Shown one piece after another: positions 9,948-19,064 of a DNA stretch of 64,000 nucleotides. The notes beneath the pieces were generated by a model. It was not told the origin of the DNA. It made no database searches and saw only the letters and a list, made by a program, of their open reading frames with translations. Numbering within the stretch: position 1 is the first letter of the stretch; every line of letters begins with the position of its first letter. Source of the stretch: Thermoplasmata archaeon (GTDB lineage: Archaea; Thermoplasmatota; Thermoplasmata; Thermoplasmatales; GCA-001856825); contig JAJZYT010000004.1 in assembly GCA_021797915.1 (NCBI GenBank), positions 45,076-109,075 of the forward strand, written 5' to 3'. The position numbers and the translations under genes were made by a program.

Positions 9948-10760
9948 CTATTTTTCTGCATTCCAATAGAAGGAATATTTGCGATAAGAAGTCGGAGTTA
10001 TCTTTTTCTTGTTCTGATTCTCGTATTCTACAATCTTGTTTGGTTTACCAAACACTGCAGCGGCAGCCGTGTCATTATTGTCAAAGGTTATCAGAAACTT
10101 TCCTTTTATGCTAGAAGTAACCTGTCTGAGTTTTTCAAGATCCAGCTCTGAAAAACCATATTCATACCACTTTTTGCTAGAATAAGGTGGGTCACAGAAG
10201 AAAAGGGTATTGAAGCTATCATACTTTTCGAAAATCTCGACATAATCCAGGTTCTCAATTTCCCACTTTGACACTTTTGTGCTAATTTCTTTGAAGCTTG
10301 TCACTATCCTTTTCATTAGAGTATAGCTAGATTTTTCTTTGCGTGTGCGATAAGTCGCCCCCATCCCACCAAAACCAACATTGAATTGATAAAATGTTCT
10401 CAGAGCTTTGTCGTACTCGTCAATATTGATTGATCCCACTTTCTTGAGCACTTCTCCATATCTTAGGAACTCCTCCTTGCTCTTGGTCCAATATTCAGCC
10501 CTCTTCAAAAACTCGTTAGGTCCCTCTTTTATGACTTTAAAGAGGTTGTACAAATCCACATTGAGGTCATTATAGATTGTTTTAGATGCTTCAATGTTTA
10601 GGGAAACAACACCCGAACCCCCAAAGACGTCTACAAAGTTACTCTTATTTGAATCGCAGAATATCTTAGATATTTCTGGCAATAGAACCGTCTTCGAGCC
10701 CGGGTATTTGATCAGTTTGAGAGGTTTCATCCCAGCCACGAGTGTGAGAGGTAGAGTCAT
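9948..10760 (-). CDS. D12-class (Dam-like) DNA adenine N6-methyltransferase
   Basis: IKYPGSK, VDVFGGSGVVSL SAM motif and FFCDPPYSSKKWY catalytic DPPY motif. Confidence 0.9.
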   Translation of the reverse strand: MTLPLTLVAGMKPLKLIKYPGSKTVLLPEISKIFCDSNKSNFVDVFGGSGVVSLNIEASKTIYNDLNVDLYNLFKVIKEGPNEFLKRAEYWTKSKEEFLRYGEVLKKVGSINIDEYDKALRTFYQFNVGFGGMGATYRTRKEKSSYTLMKRIVTSFKEISTKVSKWEIENLDYVEIFEKYDSFNTLFFCDPPYSSKKWYEYGFSELDLEKLRQVTSSIKGKFLITFDNNDTAAAAVFGKPNKIVEYENQNKKKITPTSYRKYSFYWNAEK

Positions 10761-11194
10761 TTGAACTTGAGACCCTGGTTCTGATAGTGTCCCGAACGTT
10801 TTTCATAGGTCTTAACAGCTTCTTTGTCCATGTTTAGAAAGATCATCTGAAAGACACCCTTCTCCTTTACTACATCTACAGTCTCCTCTCCCAGATTCTT
10901 AAGATAGAACCTGATCTTGCCATTGAAACCTGCATCCACAAACCCGAAACTTGCCACAACCCCTCTCCTCGCATAAGAGGATCTGAGGAACATCATAGAA
11001 CCCATGAATCCGGGTAGTGAAACAGCCTCAACAGTCTCTACCTGTGCCCCGTGGTTCGGTTCAATTACAACTCTTTCAGTAATGCTGAAATCATAACCAT
11101 TTGGTGTTAGCTTAGCAGGGTCAAATGGGTCTATGGACATTGTCCCGTTCTGAATAAGCTCAAGAATAGTGCCGTCAGATACGATCATAAACAA
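10757..11194 (-). CDS. dcd: dCTP deaminase / dUTPase-like
   Basis: DFSITERVVIEPN, FLRSSYARRGV, GFVDAGFNGKI motifs; stop overlaps methyltransferase start by 4 nt. Confidence 0.87.
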   Translation of the reverse strand: MFMIVSDGTILELIQNGTMSIDPFDPAKLTPNGYDFSITERVVIEPNHGAQVETVEAVSLPGFMGSMMFLRSSYARRGVVASFGFVDAGFNGKIRFYLKNLGEETVDVVKEKGVFQMIFLNMDKEAVKTYEKRSGHYQNQGLKFK

Positions 11195-11228
11195 AGAAAA
11201 CTTTTATGTTTAAAATATTTGTCAAGTA

Positions 11229-12293
11229 ATGTTTGACGAAGAAACAGTGAATGCTTTCTCAGGGGGATATAAAGTTTCTAAGTCGGGCGTCGTGACTCTA
11301 TTCGGAAGACCTGCTGTCTCTACCTTAAAGAGGGTTATCGCGTTCCCCGCATCTCTTTCAATTCATTCTCTAGTAAGGAAAAGTGAGTCGGTTGTCTGGA
11401 GAGGTACAAATGCTATAGATCTCCCTTACGAAATTTCTAAACTCTCTAATGACTGGTACGATCCAATAAGAATGATGGTCAACATTGCAATCCAGAGAGG
11501 GTGGAAGCATCCCCCATATATAATGGCGGATGAACATCTAGGTTACCAGATGGCTTTAGGATATTATTCTGCATTCATAGATTTACTAGTCCAGGCTTTT
11601 TCAACAATTAACGAAATAACCCTGAGCCCTGCCGAATTCAATCAGATCAGTACCGAGATTCAAGGAAAGGTCAAAGGGCAGACTTATCTATATGAGACCC
11701 TTGCAAGACAGCAGGGAAAAAATAACAACTTATTGTTCTTCGAGTCCTCCTCAAACTCATTCAGAAATGAAATCGTCAACTTTGAGCCCTTTTCAATGTT
11801 TCTGATATCTGAGAATTATCTAGGAGATAACCAGAATTATGCGAATTTCGTTAGAAACTTCAAGAAATTTAGAGATAGTGGTATGGATAACAGAGATCCA
11901 GCCACTCTCAGTTTCCCTTATGTTGGGATCAGAAATCACTCAATAGTTGAAGAAGAGATGTATGATCGCACCACAAAGGCATTCGAAGAGAATGATGTTG
12001 ATTCATTCATTCAGTTTCTTTCGAAGTACTCCCAGTCGCTTGGCTACAACTTGGGAGTCCTATCTGATTTTCAGAAGAACATTGCGAATCTCCTTGAAAG
12101 GTACAAAATTAAGAATTACCTCTTCAGCGTTGGAGAATATTCGGGTTCGGTTCTGGTTTTTGTGGATTCCCAAGAGCTTGCCACGATTAGAGACAATTTG
12201 ATTCGTGAATATTACAACAAAACAAACAGGACTTTGAGATTTGATGAGTTGCAGGTTCTCAACAACTCGTCACGAGAACCTATCCGAGCCTGA
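11229..12293 (+). CDS. Divergent GHMP-kinase-like protein (possible alternative-mevalonate-pathway enzyme)
   Basis: N-terminal GVVTLFGRPAVSTLKRVIAFPAS and C-terminal YLFSVGEYSGSVLVFVD resemble GHMP motifs 1 and 3; canonical GLGSSA loop absent. Confidence 0.4.
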   Translation: MFDEETVNAFSGGYKVSKSGVVTLFGRPAVSTLKRVIAFPASLSIHSLVRKSESVVWRGTNAIDLPYEISKLSNDWYDPIRMMVNIAIQRGWKHPPYIMADEHLGYQMALGYYSAFIDLLVQAFSTINEITLSPAEFNQISTEIQGKVKGQTYLYETLARQQGKNNNLLFFESSSNSFRNEIVNFEPFSMFLISENYLGDNQNYANFVRNFKKFRDSGMDNRDPATLSFPYVGIRNHSIVEEEMYDRTTKAFEENDVDSFIQFLSKYSQSLGYNLGVLSDFQKNIANLLERYKIKNYLFSVGEYSGSVLVFVDSQELATIRDNLIREYYNKTNRTLRFDELQVLNNSSREPIRA

Positions 12294-12368
12294 TTTTTCT
12301 GCTGCTGATTGGTAAATACCGGCTCAACTAAAAGCAAAATATTTGTATTTGCCTTCTAATAACGTACA

Positions 12369-13703
12369 ATGCCACTCTTTGGTACGAATGGAATCAGGGG
12401 GGTCTTGAACGAAACAATCACGCCCGAACTTGGTTATAGATTTGGCATGGCGGTTGGGACCTACTACAGTGACTCTGACGTAGCACTTTCTTACGATAAC
12501 AGGACGACTTCTCATTTGTTGAAGGATGCAGTCGAGTCTGGACTGCTGAATACTGGAAAGAACGTGGTGGACTTAGGCATGATACCAACCCCCACCGCGC
12601 AAGTTTATTGTAAACATAATAATGTCCCTGGGGCCATTGTCACTGCCTCTCATAACCCGCCTAAATTTAATGGTTTCAAAGTCGTCGCAAAGGACGGCTC
12701 TAATCCGGGAGAAAACGTTGTAACTAAGATTGAGGATTTGATAGTTGGTCAAAAATTCAACAAGGTTGGATGGGAGGACGTAGGTGAAGTTAGAAATGAT
12801 GATGCTGTTGGACTGTACCTGAATGAGATACTCAAGAACGTAAATGTACCTAATATCAAGCAAAGGCATTTCAGAGTATTAGTTGACTGTGCCAACGGCA
12901 CTACTGTAGTAACTACACCAAAACTTTTTCGACGCTTGGAAGTCAACTATGTGAGTGTAAATTCAAATGCTGACGGTTTCTTCCCTGGAAGGGGTTCTGA
13001 ACCCACAGAAGAGACACTTAAAGAATTAATTTCATTTGCAAAGAGTGCTCCTTTTGACCTGTCGGTAGCTCACGACGGGGACGGAGACCGCTCTGTGTTT
13101 TTGGATGAAAAAGGTGAGTTGATAGATGGGGACAAGTTGGTGGCTCTCGTTGCAGATCACTTGTTAGAACTCAAAAAGGGAGACCTGGTGTTTCCGGTAG
13201 CTTCAAGTTTCTTGATTGACAGAATAGCTGAAAAGCATGGTGTCAAGGTTATAAGAACTCCAGTAGGGGCACCTGTGATATCAGAGGTTCTTACATCCTC
13301 AAAGGGATTGATGGGAGGGGAGGAAAATGGAAAGGTGATCCTTCCACACTACCTGAACGGAGGAGACGGAGGGTTGGCGGTGGCCCTTGCCCTAGACATC
13401 ATTTCTTCTGGGGGAAGGGAGATATCGAGTTTGATAAGGGAACTACCAGACTATAAACTAAAGCGAATTAAACTTTCAAATAGATCAGACTTTGAACGGG
13501 TAAAGAACTTGTTAATGCAGCGATATACAAATATGAAACATGATGAGATAGATGGCCTGAGGCTTGTGGAAGGCGATAGTTTTATCCTCACCCGGAAGTC
13601 GGGGACGGAACCAGCAATTAGGATTTATATTAGCTCAACAAGTTCAGACTGGATAAAGTCCCGCGAAAGGGAAGTTCTGAAGATTATCGGGAACCCAAGT
13701 TAG
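12369..13703 (+). CDS. glmM: Phosphoglucosamine mutase / phosphohexomutase
   Basis: FGTNGIRG, TASHNPPKFNG (catalytic Ser), DGDGDRS, GGEENG, RKSGTEPAIRIY. Confidence 0.93.
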   Translation: MPLFGTNGIRGVLNETITPELGYRFGMAVGTYYSDSDVALSYDNRTTSHLLKDAVESGLLNTGKNVVDLGMIPTPTAQVYCKHNNVPGAIVTASHNPPKFNGFKVVAKDGSNPGENVVTKIEDLIVGQKFNKVGWEDVGEVRNDDAVGLYLNEILKNVNVPNIKQRHFRVLVDCANGTTVVTTPKLFRRLEVNYVSVNSNADGFFPGRGSEPTEETLKELISFAKSAPFDLSVAHDGDGDRSVFLDEKGELIDGDKLVALVADHLLELKKGDLVFPVASSFLIDRIAEKHGVKVIRTPVGAPVISEVLTSSKGLMGGEENGKVILPHYLNGGDGGLAVALALDIISSGGREISSLIRELPDYKLKRIKLSNRSDFERVKNLLMQRYTNMKHDEIDGLRLVEGDSFILTRKSGTEPAIRIYISSTSSDWIKSREREVLKIIGNPS

Positions 13704-13743
13704 TATAAAAAGGACAAAATAATTATATTATCAGCCAGTCTTT

Positions 13744-14115
13744 ATGGCTATGCAGATAGGGATAGAGGGAGTAGCAAGAAAAGCGGGACAGCGGATCAAA
13801 ACAATTTCAGAGGTGTTCTATCCTCCAATCGACATTTCTGAAGAAGGGGAGGAAATTCACATCTACCTAGATTTACCTGGATTCAAGAAGGAAGACGTCA
13901 AGATACTGAGCACCAAAAATGGGCTTAAAGTCTCTGGAAAAAGAGAGAAGAATCCCACGGGTAAGCTTGTCTACGAAGAAAGGGTTGATGAGTTCTCAAA
14001 ATTCATCAGAATCAATGGCGAATTCGAACCTGACTCCATCAAAGCTTCGATGGTTGACGGTGTCCTAGGAATAACGGTCAAAAGGAAAGAAGTAAAAACA
14101 GTACCCATAAGCTAG
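13744..14115 (+). CDS. hsp20: Small heat-shock protein Hsp20
   Basis: Alpha-crystallin domain: IYLDLPGFKKEDVKI, GVLGITVKRKE. Confidence 0.9.
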   Translation: MAMQIGIEGVARKAGQRIKTISEVFYPPIDISEEGEEIHIYLDLPGFKKEDVKILSTKNGLKVSGKREKNPTGKLVYEERVDEFSKFIRINGEFEPDSIKASMVDGVLGITVKRKEVKTVPIS

Positions 14116-15638
14116 TTTCGGAAAGATAGCGCAGCAAAGATTGTCCCGCCTGCGAAAAGCACTAGTCCATAAAGTGTAGTTGTAATGATAATAGCACCTG
14201 AGATTAGGAAACCGGATGCGATAATTGCACTTGAGTAATTAGGACTCTTCTTTTTGGGCTGAGTTCTATTGATATTTCTGATAAGTTCAGGTATGCTTAG
14301 GTAGTCGTTTAACAGCTTCTCAATCCTCTTAGGAATTTCGAGGATTCTTCTCTTCAAGACCTTAAATGCAGCTTTTTCGTTCTTCATAATTTCAGCAACT
14401 ACCTCAATGAAATTGAAATTCTTATCGAGGGTCTTGCAGACACCATCTAGGATAACAGACATTCTCGCAAATAATGCAAGACCATATGGGAGCCTGAAAG
14501 GAAATCTCAAGAGGACCGTATTTGCCTTATGTACAAGTTCTTCATATTCCATCTTGCTGATTTCCTTTCCTTCTAAGTCCTTGAAAATGGTGTTAAGAAC
14601 CTCTTCCATGAATATTTTGTCTGCCATCGGGTCAATTAGGTCTATATCCACCAGAACATTGAGTAGATGCCTAGCGTCAAATGTGGATAGATAGTAGTAA
14701 CCCATGAGCAGTTTGTCTCTCATCTCTTCTGGCAGTTCGGAAGTCATTCCATAATCGAGTAAGACAAGTTTGTTGCTCTTGTTCCATCCAATATTCCCCG
14801 GATGTGGGTCTGCGTGGAAACGACCTTCCCGAAGTGCGAGTCTCAGAAATAGCTCGTCTAAGACCTTAGCAATTCTGGGAAGGTTGGCATTGTTCTGTTT
14901 CAGGGCATCAATGTCTGTGATCTTTATGAAGTCCATGAATTCCATAACTAGTACTTTCGACGTTGAGACTTCTTTGTAAGTTTTAGGAACCATTACCTCC
15001 ATTTCAAGCTCCAGTTCCTTTATCTTCTCACCAATACTTTCAATAGATTCCGCCTCCCTCTTGTAATCAAGTTCCAGTTCAAGACTAGTGAGAAATTGAT
15101 CCGCAAAACTGGATAAAGAAAATGATTTGCCGGTAAACCGTTCCAGTAGGGCAACAAATGCATAGACCTTATCCTTATCCTTCCTAATTCTCTCTCTGAT
15201 GTTTGGCCTGTTCACCTTCACGGCCACATCATGACCTCTGTATTTTGCCTTGTAAACCAATCCAAGACTTGCACCGGATATTCCAGACTTATCAAATTCC
15301 TCGAACACCTCTTCTAGTTTTCCGATCTCTGATTCTATAAGTTCCTTTACCGGTTCAAACAGAGGCATCGGTACGGAATCTTGTAAATCGGTTAGTATCT
15401 CAATGTACTCCTCAGGTACGACATCTCTCCTGGAAGATAACATCTGACCTAATTTAATGAAGAGGGGACCAGATTTGATCATTGTGTCTCGTAGTTTAAT
15501 TGCCTCAGCGATACTCCTTTTCCGATCGGGTGGTTCTCCCTTAGACTCTAGTATCCTCTGATAACGTTTCAGATATCGTGCTCGTGGGTAATATCTGATA
15601 GCGACACCCAGACCCTTCAGTTTTCCAGTGAAAGTCAT
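14112..15638 (-). CDS. ABC1/AarF/UbiB-family atypical kinase
   Basis: GPLFIKLGQMLSSRRDVVPEEY, GRFHADPHPGNIG, LLDYGMTSEL. Confidence 0.93.
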   Translation of the reverse strand: MTFTGKLKGLGVAIRYYPRARYLKRYQRILESKGEPPDRKRSIAEAIKLRDTMIKSGPLFIKLGQMLSSRRDVVPEEYIEILTDLQDSVPMPLFEPVKELIESEIGKLEEVFEEFDKSGISGASLGLVYKAKYRGHDVAVKVNRPNIRERIRKDKDKVYAFVALLERFTGKSFSLSSFADQFLTSLELELDYKREAESIESIGEKIKELELEMEVMVPKTYKEVSTSKVLVMEFMDFIKITDIDALKQNNANLPRIAKVLDELFLRLALREGRFHADPHPGNIGWNKSNKLVLLDYGMTSELPEEMRDKLLMGYYYLSTFDARHLLNVLVDIDLIDPMADKIFMEEVLNTIFKDLEGKEISKMEYEELVHKANTVLLRFPFRLPYGLALFARMSVILDGVCKTLDKNFNFIEVVAEIMKNEKAAFKVLKRRILEIPKRIEKLLNDYLSIPELIRNINRTQPKKKSPNYSSAIIASGFLISGAIIITTTLYGLVLFAGGTIFAALSFRN

Positions 15639-15815
15639 TGGGCCATGAAGGTATTTGCTGTATAAGAATATTCAATTTGCTTATATTGCTACTGGAAGGG
15701 TATAAATCGCCGGAACTTGATATCACAAGTTTCCTTTTAAATTATGGAGTTTAAATGCCCCAAATACGACAATGAAAAGTTATTATCTGTATTCAAATAT
15801 AGGTAAAAGGTTCAA

Positions 15816-17030
15816 ATGGAGACCTTGACTCTTGTCGGATGCCAGTTTGGTGATGAAGGGAAAGGAAAGATCATAGATTACCTTTCGAAGGACTTCGATA
15901 TCAATATACGCTTCAATGGTGGAGAAAATGCTGGACACACTGTCGTAGTGGGAGACAAGACAATAAAGTACCATCTTGTGCCAGCTGGATTCCTCGGAGC
16001 TAAGACAGTAGTTATTTCAAACGGAGTCGTGATAAATCTAAGGAAATTAGTGGAAGAGATTAACTTTTTGAAACAATTTAAAAGCAATTTCGATTTAAAG
16101 ATCTCTGAAATGGCTCATATCGTTACAGAATTGCATTTCAAGAGGGACAGATATTTGGAGCAGCTCCGAGGAGCTGGACTTATAGGAACCACTCTTAAGG
16201 GGATTGGTCCAGCATATGAATCAAAATTCGGACGTTATGGTATCAGATTAGTAGACTTTAGAAATGTGAATAGGCTGAAAGAGAATCTTGACCTCTTGAG
16301 CAAGATTTACCAGATTCCATACGACGAAAAATATATCGATTCCCTTGTTCAAGATTATAATCAAATAAAGAGTTATCTCTTCGACACTCGGTCGTATTTA
16401 GAAACGGAATTGGAAGCAGGCAAGACGGCACTATTCGAAGCTGCTCAGGGAACTTTCATAGATGTAGAATCTGGCACATATCCCTTTGTGACTTCCTCCC
16501 ATACTACGTCCGGAGGGGTGACTGTGGGAACGGGCCTTTCTCCGAAATATTTTTCAAAATTCATTGGTGTTGCAAAAGCTTACACGACACGAGTTGGAGA
16601 AGGGATGTTTCCTACTGAGATCTTCGGGACAGATGCGGACAAACTTAGAAGACTCGGCAATGAATTCGGAGCTACAACGGGAAGGCCAAGAAGGGTCGGC
16701 TATCTCGATATCCCTATGTTGAGGAGGGCGGTCAAATTAAATTCCCTCGATTACCTGGCACTGACCAAAGTCGACGTTTTAGGAAAGTTCAATAATATTA
16801 AGGTAGCAGTTTCGTACGAATCCAATGGAACTGAAATCAAAGAATTTGACCCAATAAACGCTCCTGATAGAATCAACTATGAAAGTTTCAAGCCTTGGGG
16901 CAGTAGTGAAGGTAAACTCCAGGATTATGTGGAGTTCATTCAGGACGAACTTGGAGTACCCATAGTTCTGATCGGGGTTGGGGAAAAGAGGGACGCAGTA
17001 GAACTTAACGGGAAAATGGTGCTAACATAA
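15816..17030 (+). CDS. purA: Adenylosuccinate synthetase
   Basis: GCQFGDEGKGKIIDYL, NGGENAGHTV, EAAQGTFIDVESGTYPFVTSSHTTSGG. Confidence 0.97.
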   Translation: METLTLVGCQFGDEGKGKIIDYLSKDFDINIRFNGGENAGHTVVVGDKTIKYHLVPAGFLGAKTVVISNGVVINLRKLVEEINFLKQFKSNFDLKISEMAHIVTELHFKRDRYLEQLRGAGLIGTTLKGIGPAYESKFGRYGIRLVDFRNVNRLKENLDLLSKIYQIPYDEKYIDSLVQDYNQIKSYLFDTRSYLETELEAGKTALFEAAQGTFIDVESGTYPFVTSSHTTSGGVTVGTGLSPKYFSKFIGVAKAYTTRVGEGMFPTEIFGTDADKLRRLGNEFGATTGRPRRVGYLDIPMLRRAVKLNSLDYLALTKVDVLGKFNNIKVAVSYESNGTEIKEFDPINAPDRINYESFKPWGSSEGKLQDYVEFIQDELGVPIVLIGVGEKRDAVELNGKMVLT

Positions 17031-17061
17031 AATTTAAAGTTCCAGAAATTGTTCTAATGAG

Positions 17062-17490
17062 GTGAAGAGGCATTTTCTTTCTAAAAGGGAAACTAAAGAG
17101 TTCAAAAGTCTTCTAGATGGCTTCGGGATAGTGGTTGAGTCAAAGACTCTAGAAATAGAGGAGAATGATCACTCTGTAGTCTATGATGGTACAGTTCCGA
17201 TACTACTCAAATATCAAGACAAATGGTTGCCTACCCTAAAAATCATGAGGTCCAAGGACTTTCCAAGGGTAATCATTGACCAGGGGGCATATAATGGAAT
17301 CAGGAACGGTGCAAATTTGTACTCTGCTGGAATTAAAAATATAGTTGGAAATCTCAAGAAGGGGTCTACCTGCATCATCGAAAATTTGGAGGGAAGACAG
17401 ATTGGTTCTGCCTCTGTAGACTCAGAGGAAGCTGACATCCAGAGCAGGAAGAAAGGAGCTTATCTAAAAGTATACGAATTATACAGGTAG
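17062..17490 (+). CDS. PUA-domain RNA-binding protein
   Basis: VIIDQGAYNGIRNGANLYSAGI...GSASVDSEEADIQSRKKGAYLKV PUA-like pattern. Confidence 0.75.
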   Translation: MKRHFLSKRETKEFKSLLDGFGIVVESKTLEIEENDHSVVYDGTVPILLKYQDKWLPTLKIMRSKDFPRVIIDQGAYNGIRNGANLYSAGIKNIVGNLKKGSTCIIENLEGRQIGSASVDSEEADIQSRKKGAYLKVYELYR

Positions 17491-17567
17491 GAGAATACAG
17501 GTATTCTGGATTTTATATATTCAAGAAAGTTGAGAAGTGTTAAATAACAAAGGCCAACTTCAGTCTT

Positions 17568-18512
17568 GTGAAATTCATAGATCTGCATCAGGACATGGGC
17601 ATAACTTCTCAAAGAGAAGACGTAATTTCAGAGACTAAGCAATCGAATCTCGAAGAGATCAAGAAATTCGAGGATGCAATTGTATTTGGAGTCAATTTTC
17701 CCCACATCTTCGTGGTCAACGATAGGGGGGACGAGTTAACCAGACAATATAGAACACCATCGAGGGCATCTGTAGCACTGTGGGATGACTTGATGGAACA
17801 ACTGAAATTCTACGGATACATCGAGAGAAAAGGACTTGTAGACCTTGTTCTGAAAAAGGACGATGTGAAGAAGAAAGGTACAAAGATACTTCTCAGTCTT
17901 GAAGGAACTGATTGCCTGAAGGATCCTTTTGATTTGTACCTTCTGAAGGACTTGGGGCTAAGGGCTGTTGGCCTCACCTGGAACTATGATACAAAATTTG
18001 CAGCTGCTGCAATGTCCAAGAAGGATTATGGGCTGACGGGATCGGGAGAAGAGCTGATAAAGATAGCAAACGAGCAGGGGATTTTGGTAGATGTCGCTCA
18101 CGGAAGCAGAAACACTATACTAGATACTTGCAGTCTTTCAAAGAAACCAGTCATTTCTTCTCATGGAAATACCAAACACGTATTTGACCACTCTAGAAAT
18201 CTGGATGATGACTCTCTTGCTGCAATATCAAGAACGGGTGGTGTCATCGGCATTACTGCAATCAGAGCGACACTCAGTCAGGAACCGTCAATTGCAGACC
18301 TGATTAAGCATATGGAGTACGTAGGGGACAACTTTGGATGGGATTACGTTGCTCTGGGGACGGACTTCTTAGGGATAGAGAATACTCCAAAGGGGTTCGA
18401 AAGTGTTTCAAAAATCAGCGAGCTTGCAGAGTTGTTAGGTTCTAAAGCACAGAAGGTACTATGGGACAACCCGCTAAGAGTTATTAATCAGGTTCTGCCG
18501 TCAAATCTCTAA
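17568..18512 (+). CDS. Membrane dipeptidase (peptidase M19) family
   Basis: DLHQDMG, LSLEGTD, LTWNYDTKFA, VDVAHGS, ISSHGNT, ALGTDFLG. Confidence 0.9.
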   Translation: MKFIDLHQDMGITSQREDVISETKQSNLEEIKKFEDAIVFGVNFPHIFVVNDRGDELTRQYRTPSRASVALWDDLMEQLKFYGYIERKGLVDLVLKKDDVKKKGTKILLSLEGTDCLKDPFDLYLLKDLGLRAVGLTWNYDTKFAAAAMSKKDYGLTGSGEELIKIANEQGILVDVAHGSRNTILDTCSLSKKPVISSHGNTKHVFDHSRNLDDDSLAAISRTGGVIGITAIRATLSQEPSIADLIKHMEYVGDNFGWDYVALGTDFLGIENTPKGFESVSKISELAELLGSKAQKVLWDNPLRVINQVLPSNL

Positions 18513-18548
18513 CCCATCACCTACTTAGCTGGAGAACGACTGCCAAAT

Positions 18549-18719
18549 TTAGAGCTTGAATCCAGAATCTCTTTGTGCTTCAACCGAAAATTTCATCACT
18601 TCTAAATTGCAGCTTGGGTGCGTAGAGCACCACTCGCTGCAATTCCTAGCAAATTCTCTAGAACTGTAATGCAGGTGGCACTTGTCACATTCATATAGTT
18701 CATTTTCCTTCTCCCTCAG
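18549..18719 (-). CDS. Small Cys-rich zinc-finger protein without in-frame ATG (CTG start assumed); possible frameshifted gene
   Basis: Manual translation RRALDGWGSSVIYSINTQHLREKENELYECDKCHLHYSSREFARNCSEWCSTHPSCNLEVMKFSVEAQRDSGFKL*; CxxC..CxxxC..C pattern; below 60-aa cutoff so absent from ORF track. Confidence 0.6.
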   Translation of the reverse strand: MREKENELYECDKCHLHYSSREFARNCSEWCSTHPSCNLEVMKFSVEAQRDSGFKL

Positions 18720-18776
18720 GTGTTGAGTGTTTATAGAATATATGACACTTGACCCCCATCCGTCTAATGCTCTTCT

Positions 18777-19064
18777 TCAGAGGTATTTAAGAATATCCCG
18801 CCCCTTCATTCCTTCCTTTATTCCCACGTCTCTCGCTTTAGTACTTACTCTCATTACCTCTTTGTTTAGAAGGTCATCAAAGGTGTTCACACCTGAAATG
18901 GACGCAGCGATAGCTCCTATCTTGTCTGCCGCTTCCATGTTGAGAATGCCACACATCAAGAATCCTCGTTTTCCATTTATCAGAACTATCGGTGCTGGTT
19001 TTGTCTCTATCTTCACTCCAGTGTATACCTCTCCATTTTCTGATATATTTTCAATTTGTATCAT
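18777..19064 (-). CDS. DUF1805 family protein
   Basis: KPAPIVLINGKRGFLMCGILNMEAADKIGAIAASISGV. Confidence 0.8.
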   Translation of the reverse strand: MIQIENISENGEVYTGVKIETKPAPIVLINGKRGFLMCGILNMEAADKIGAIAASISGVNTFDDLLNKEVMRVSTKARDVGIKEGMKGRDILKYL

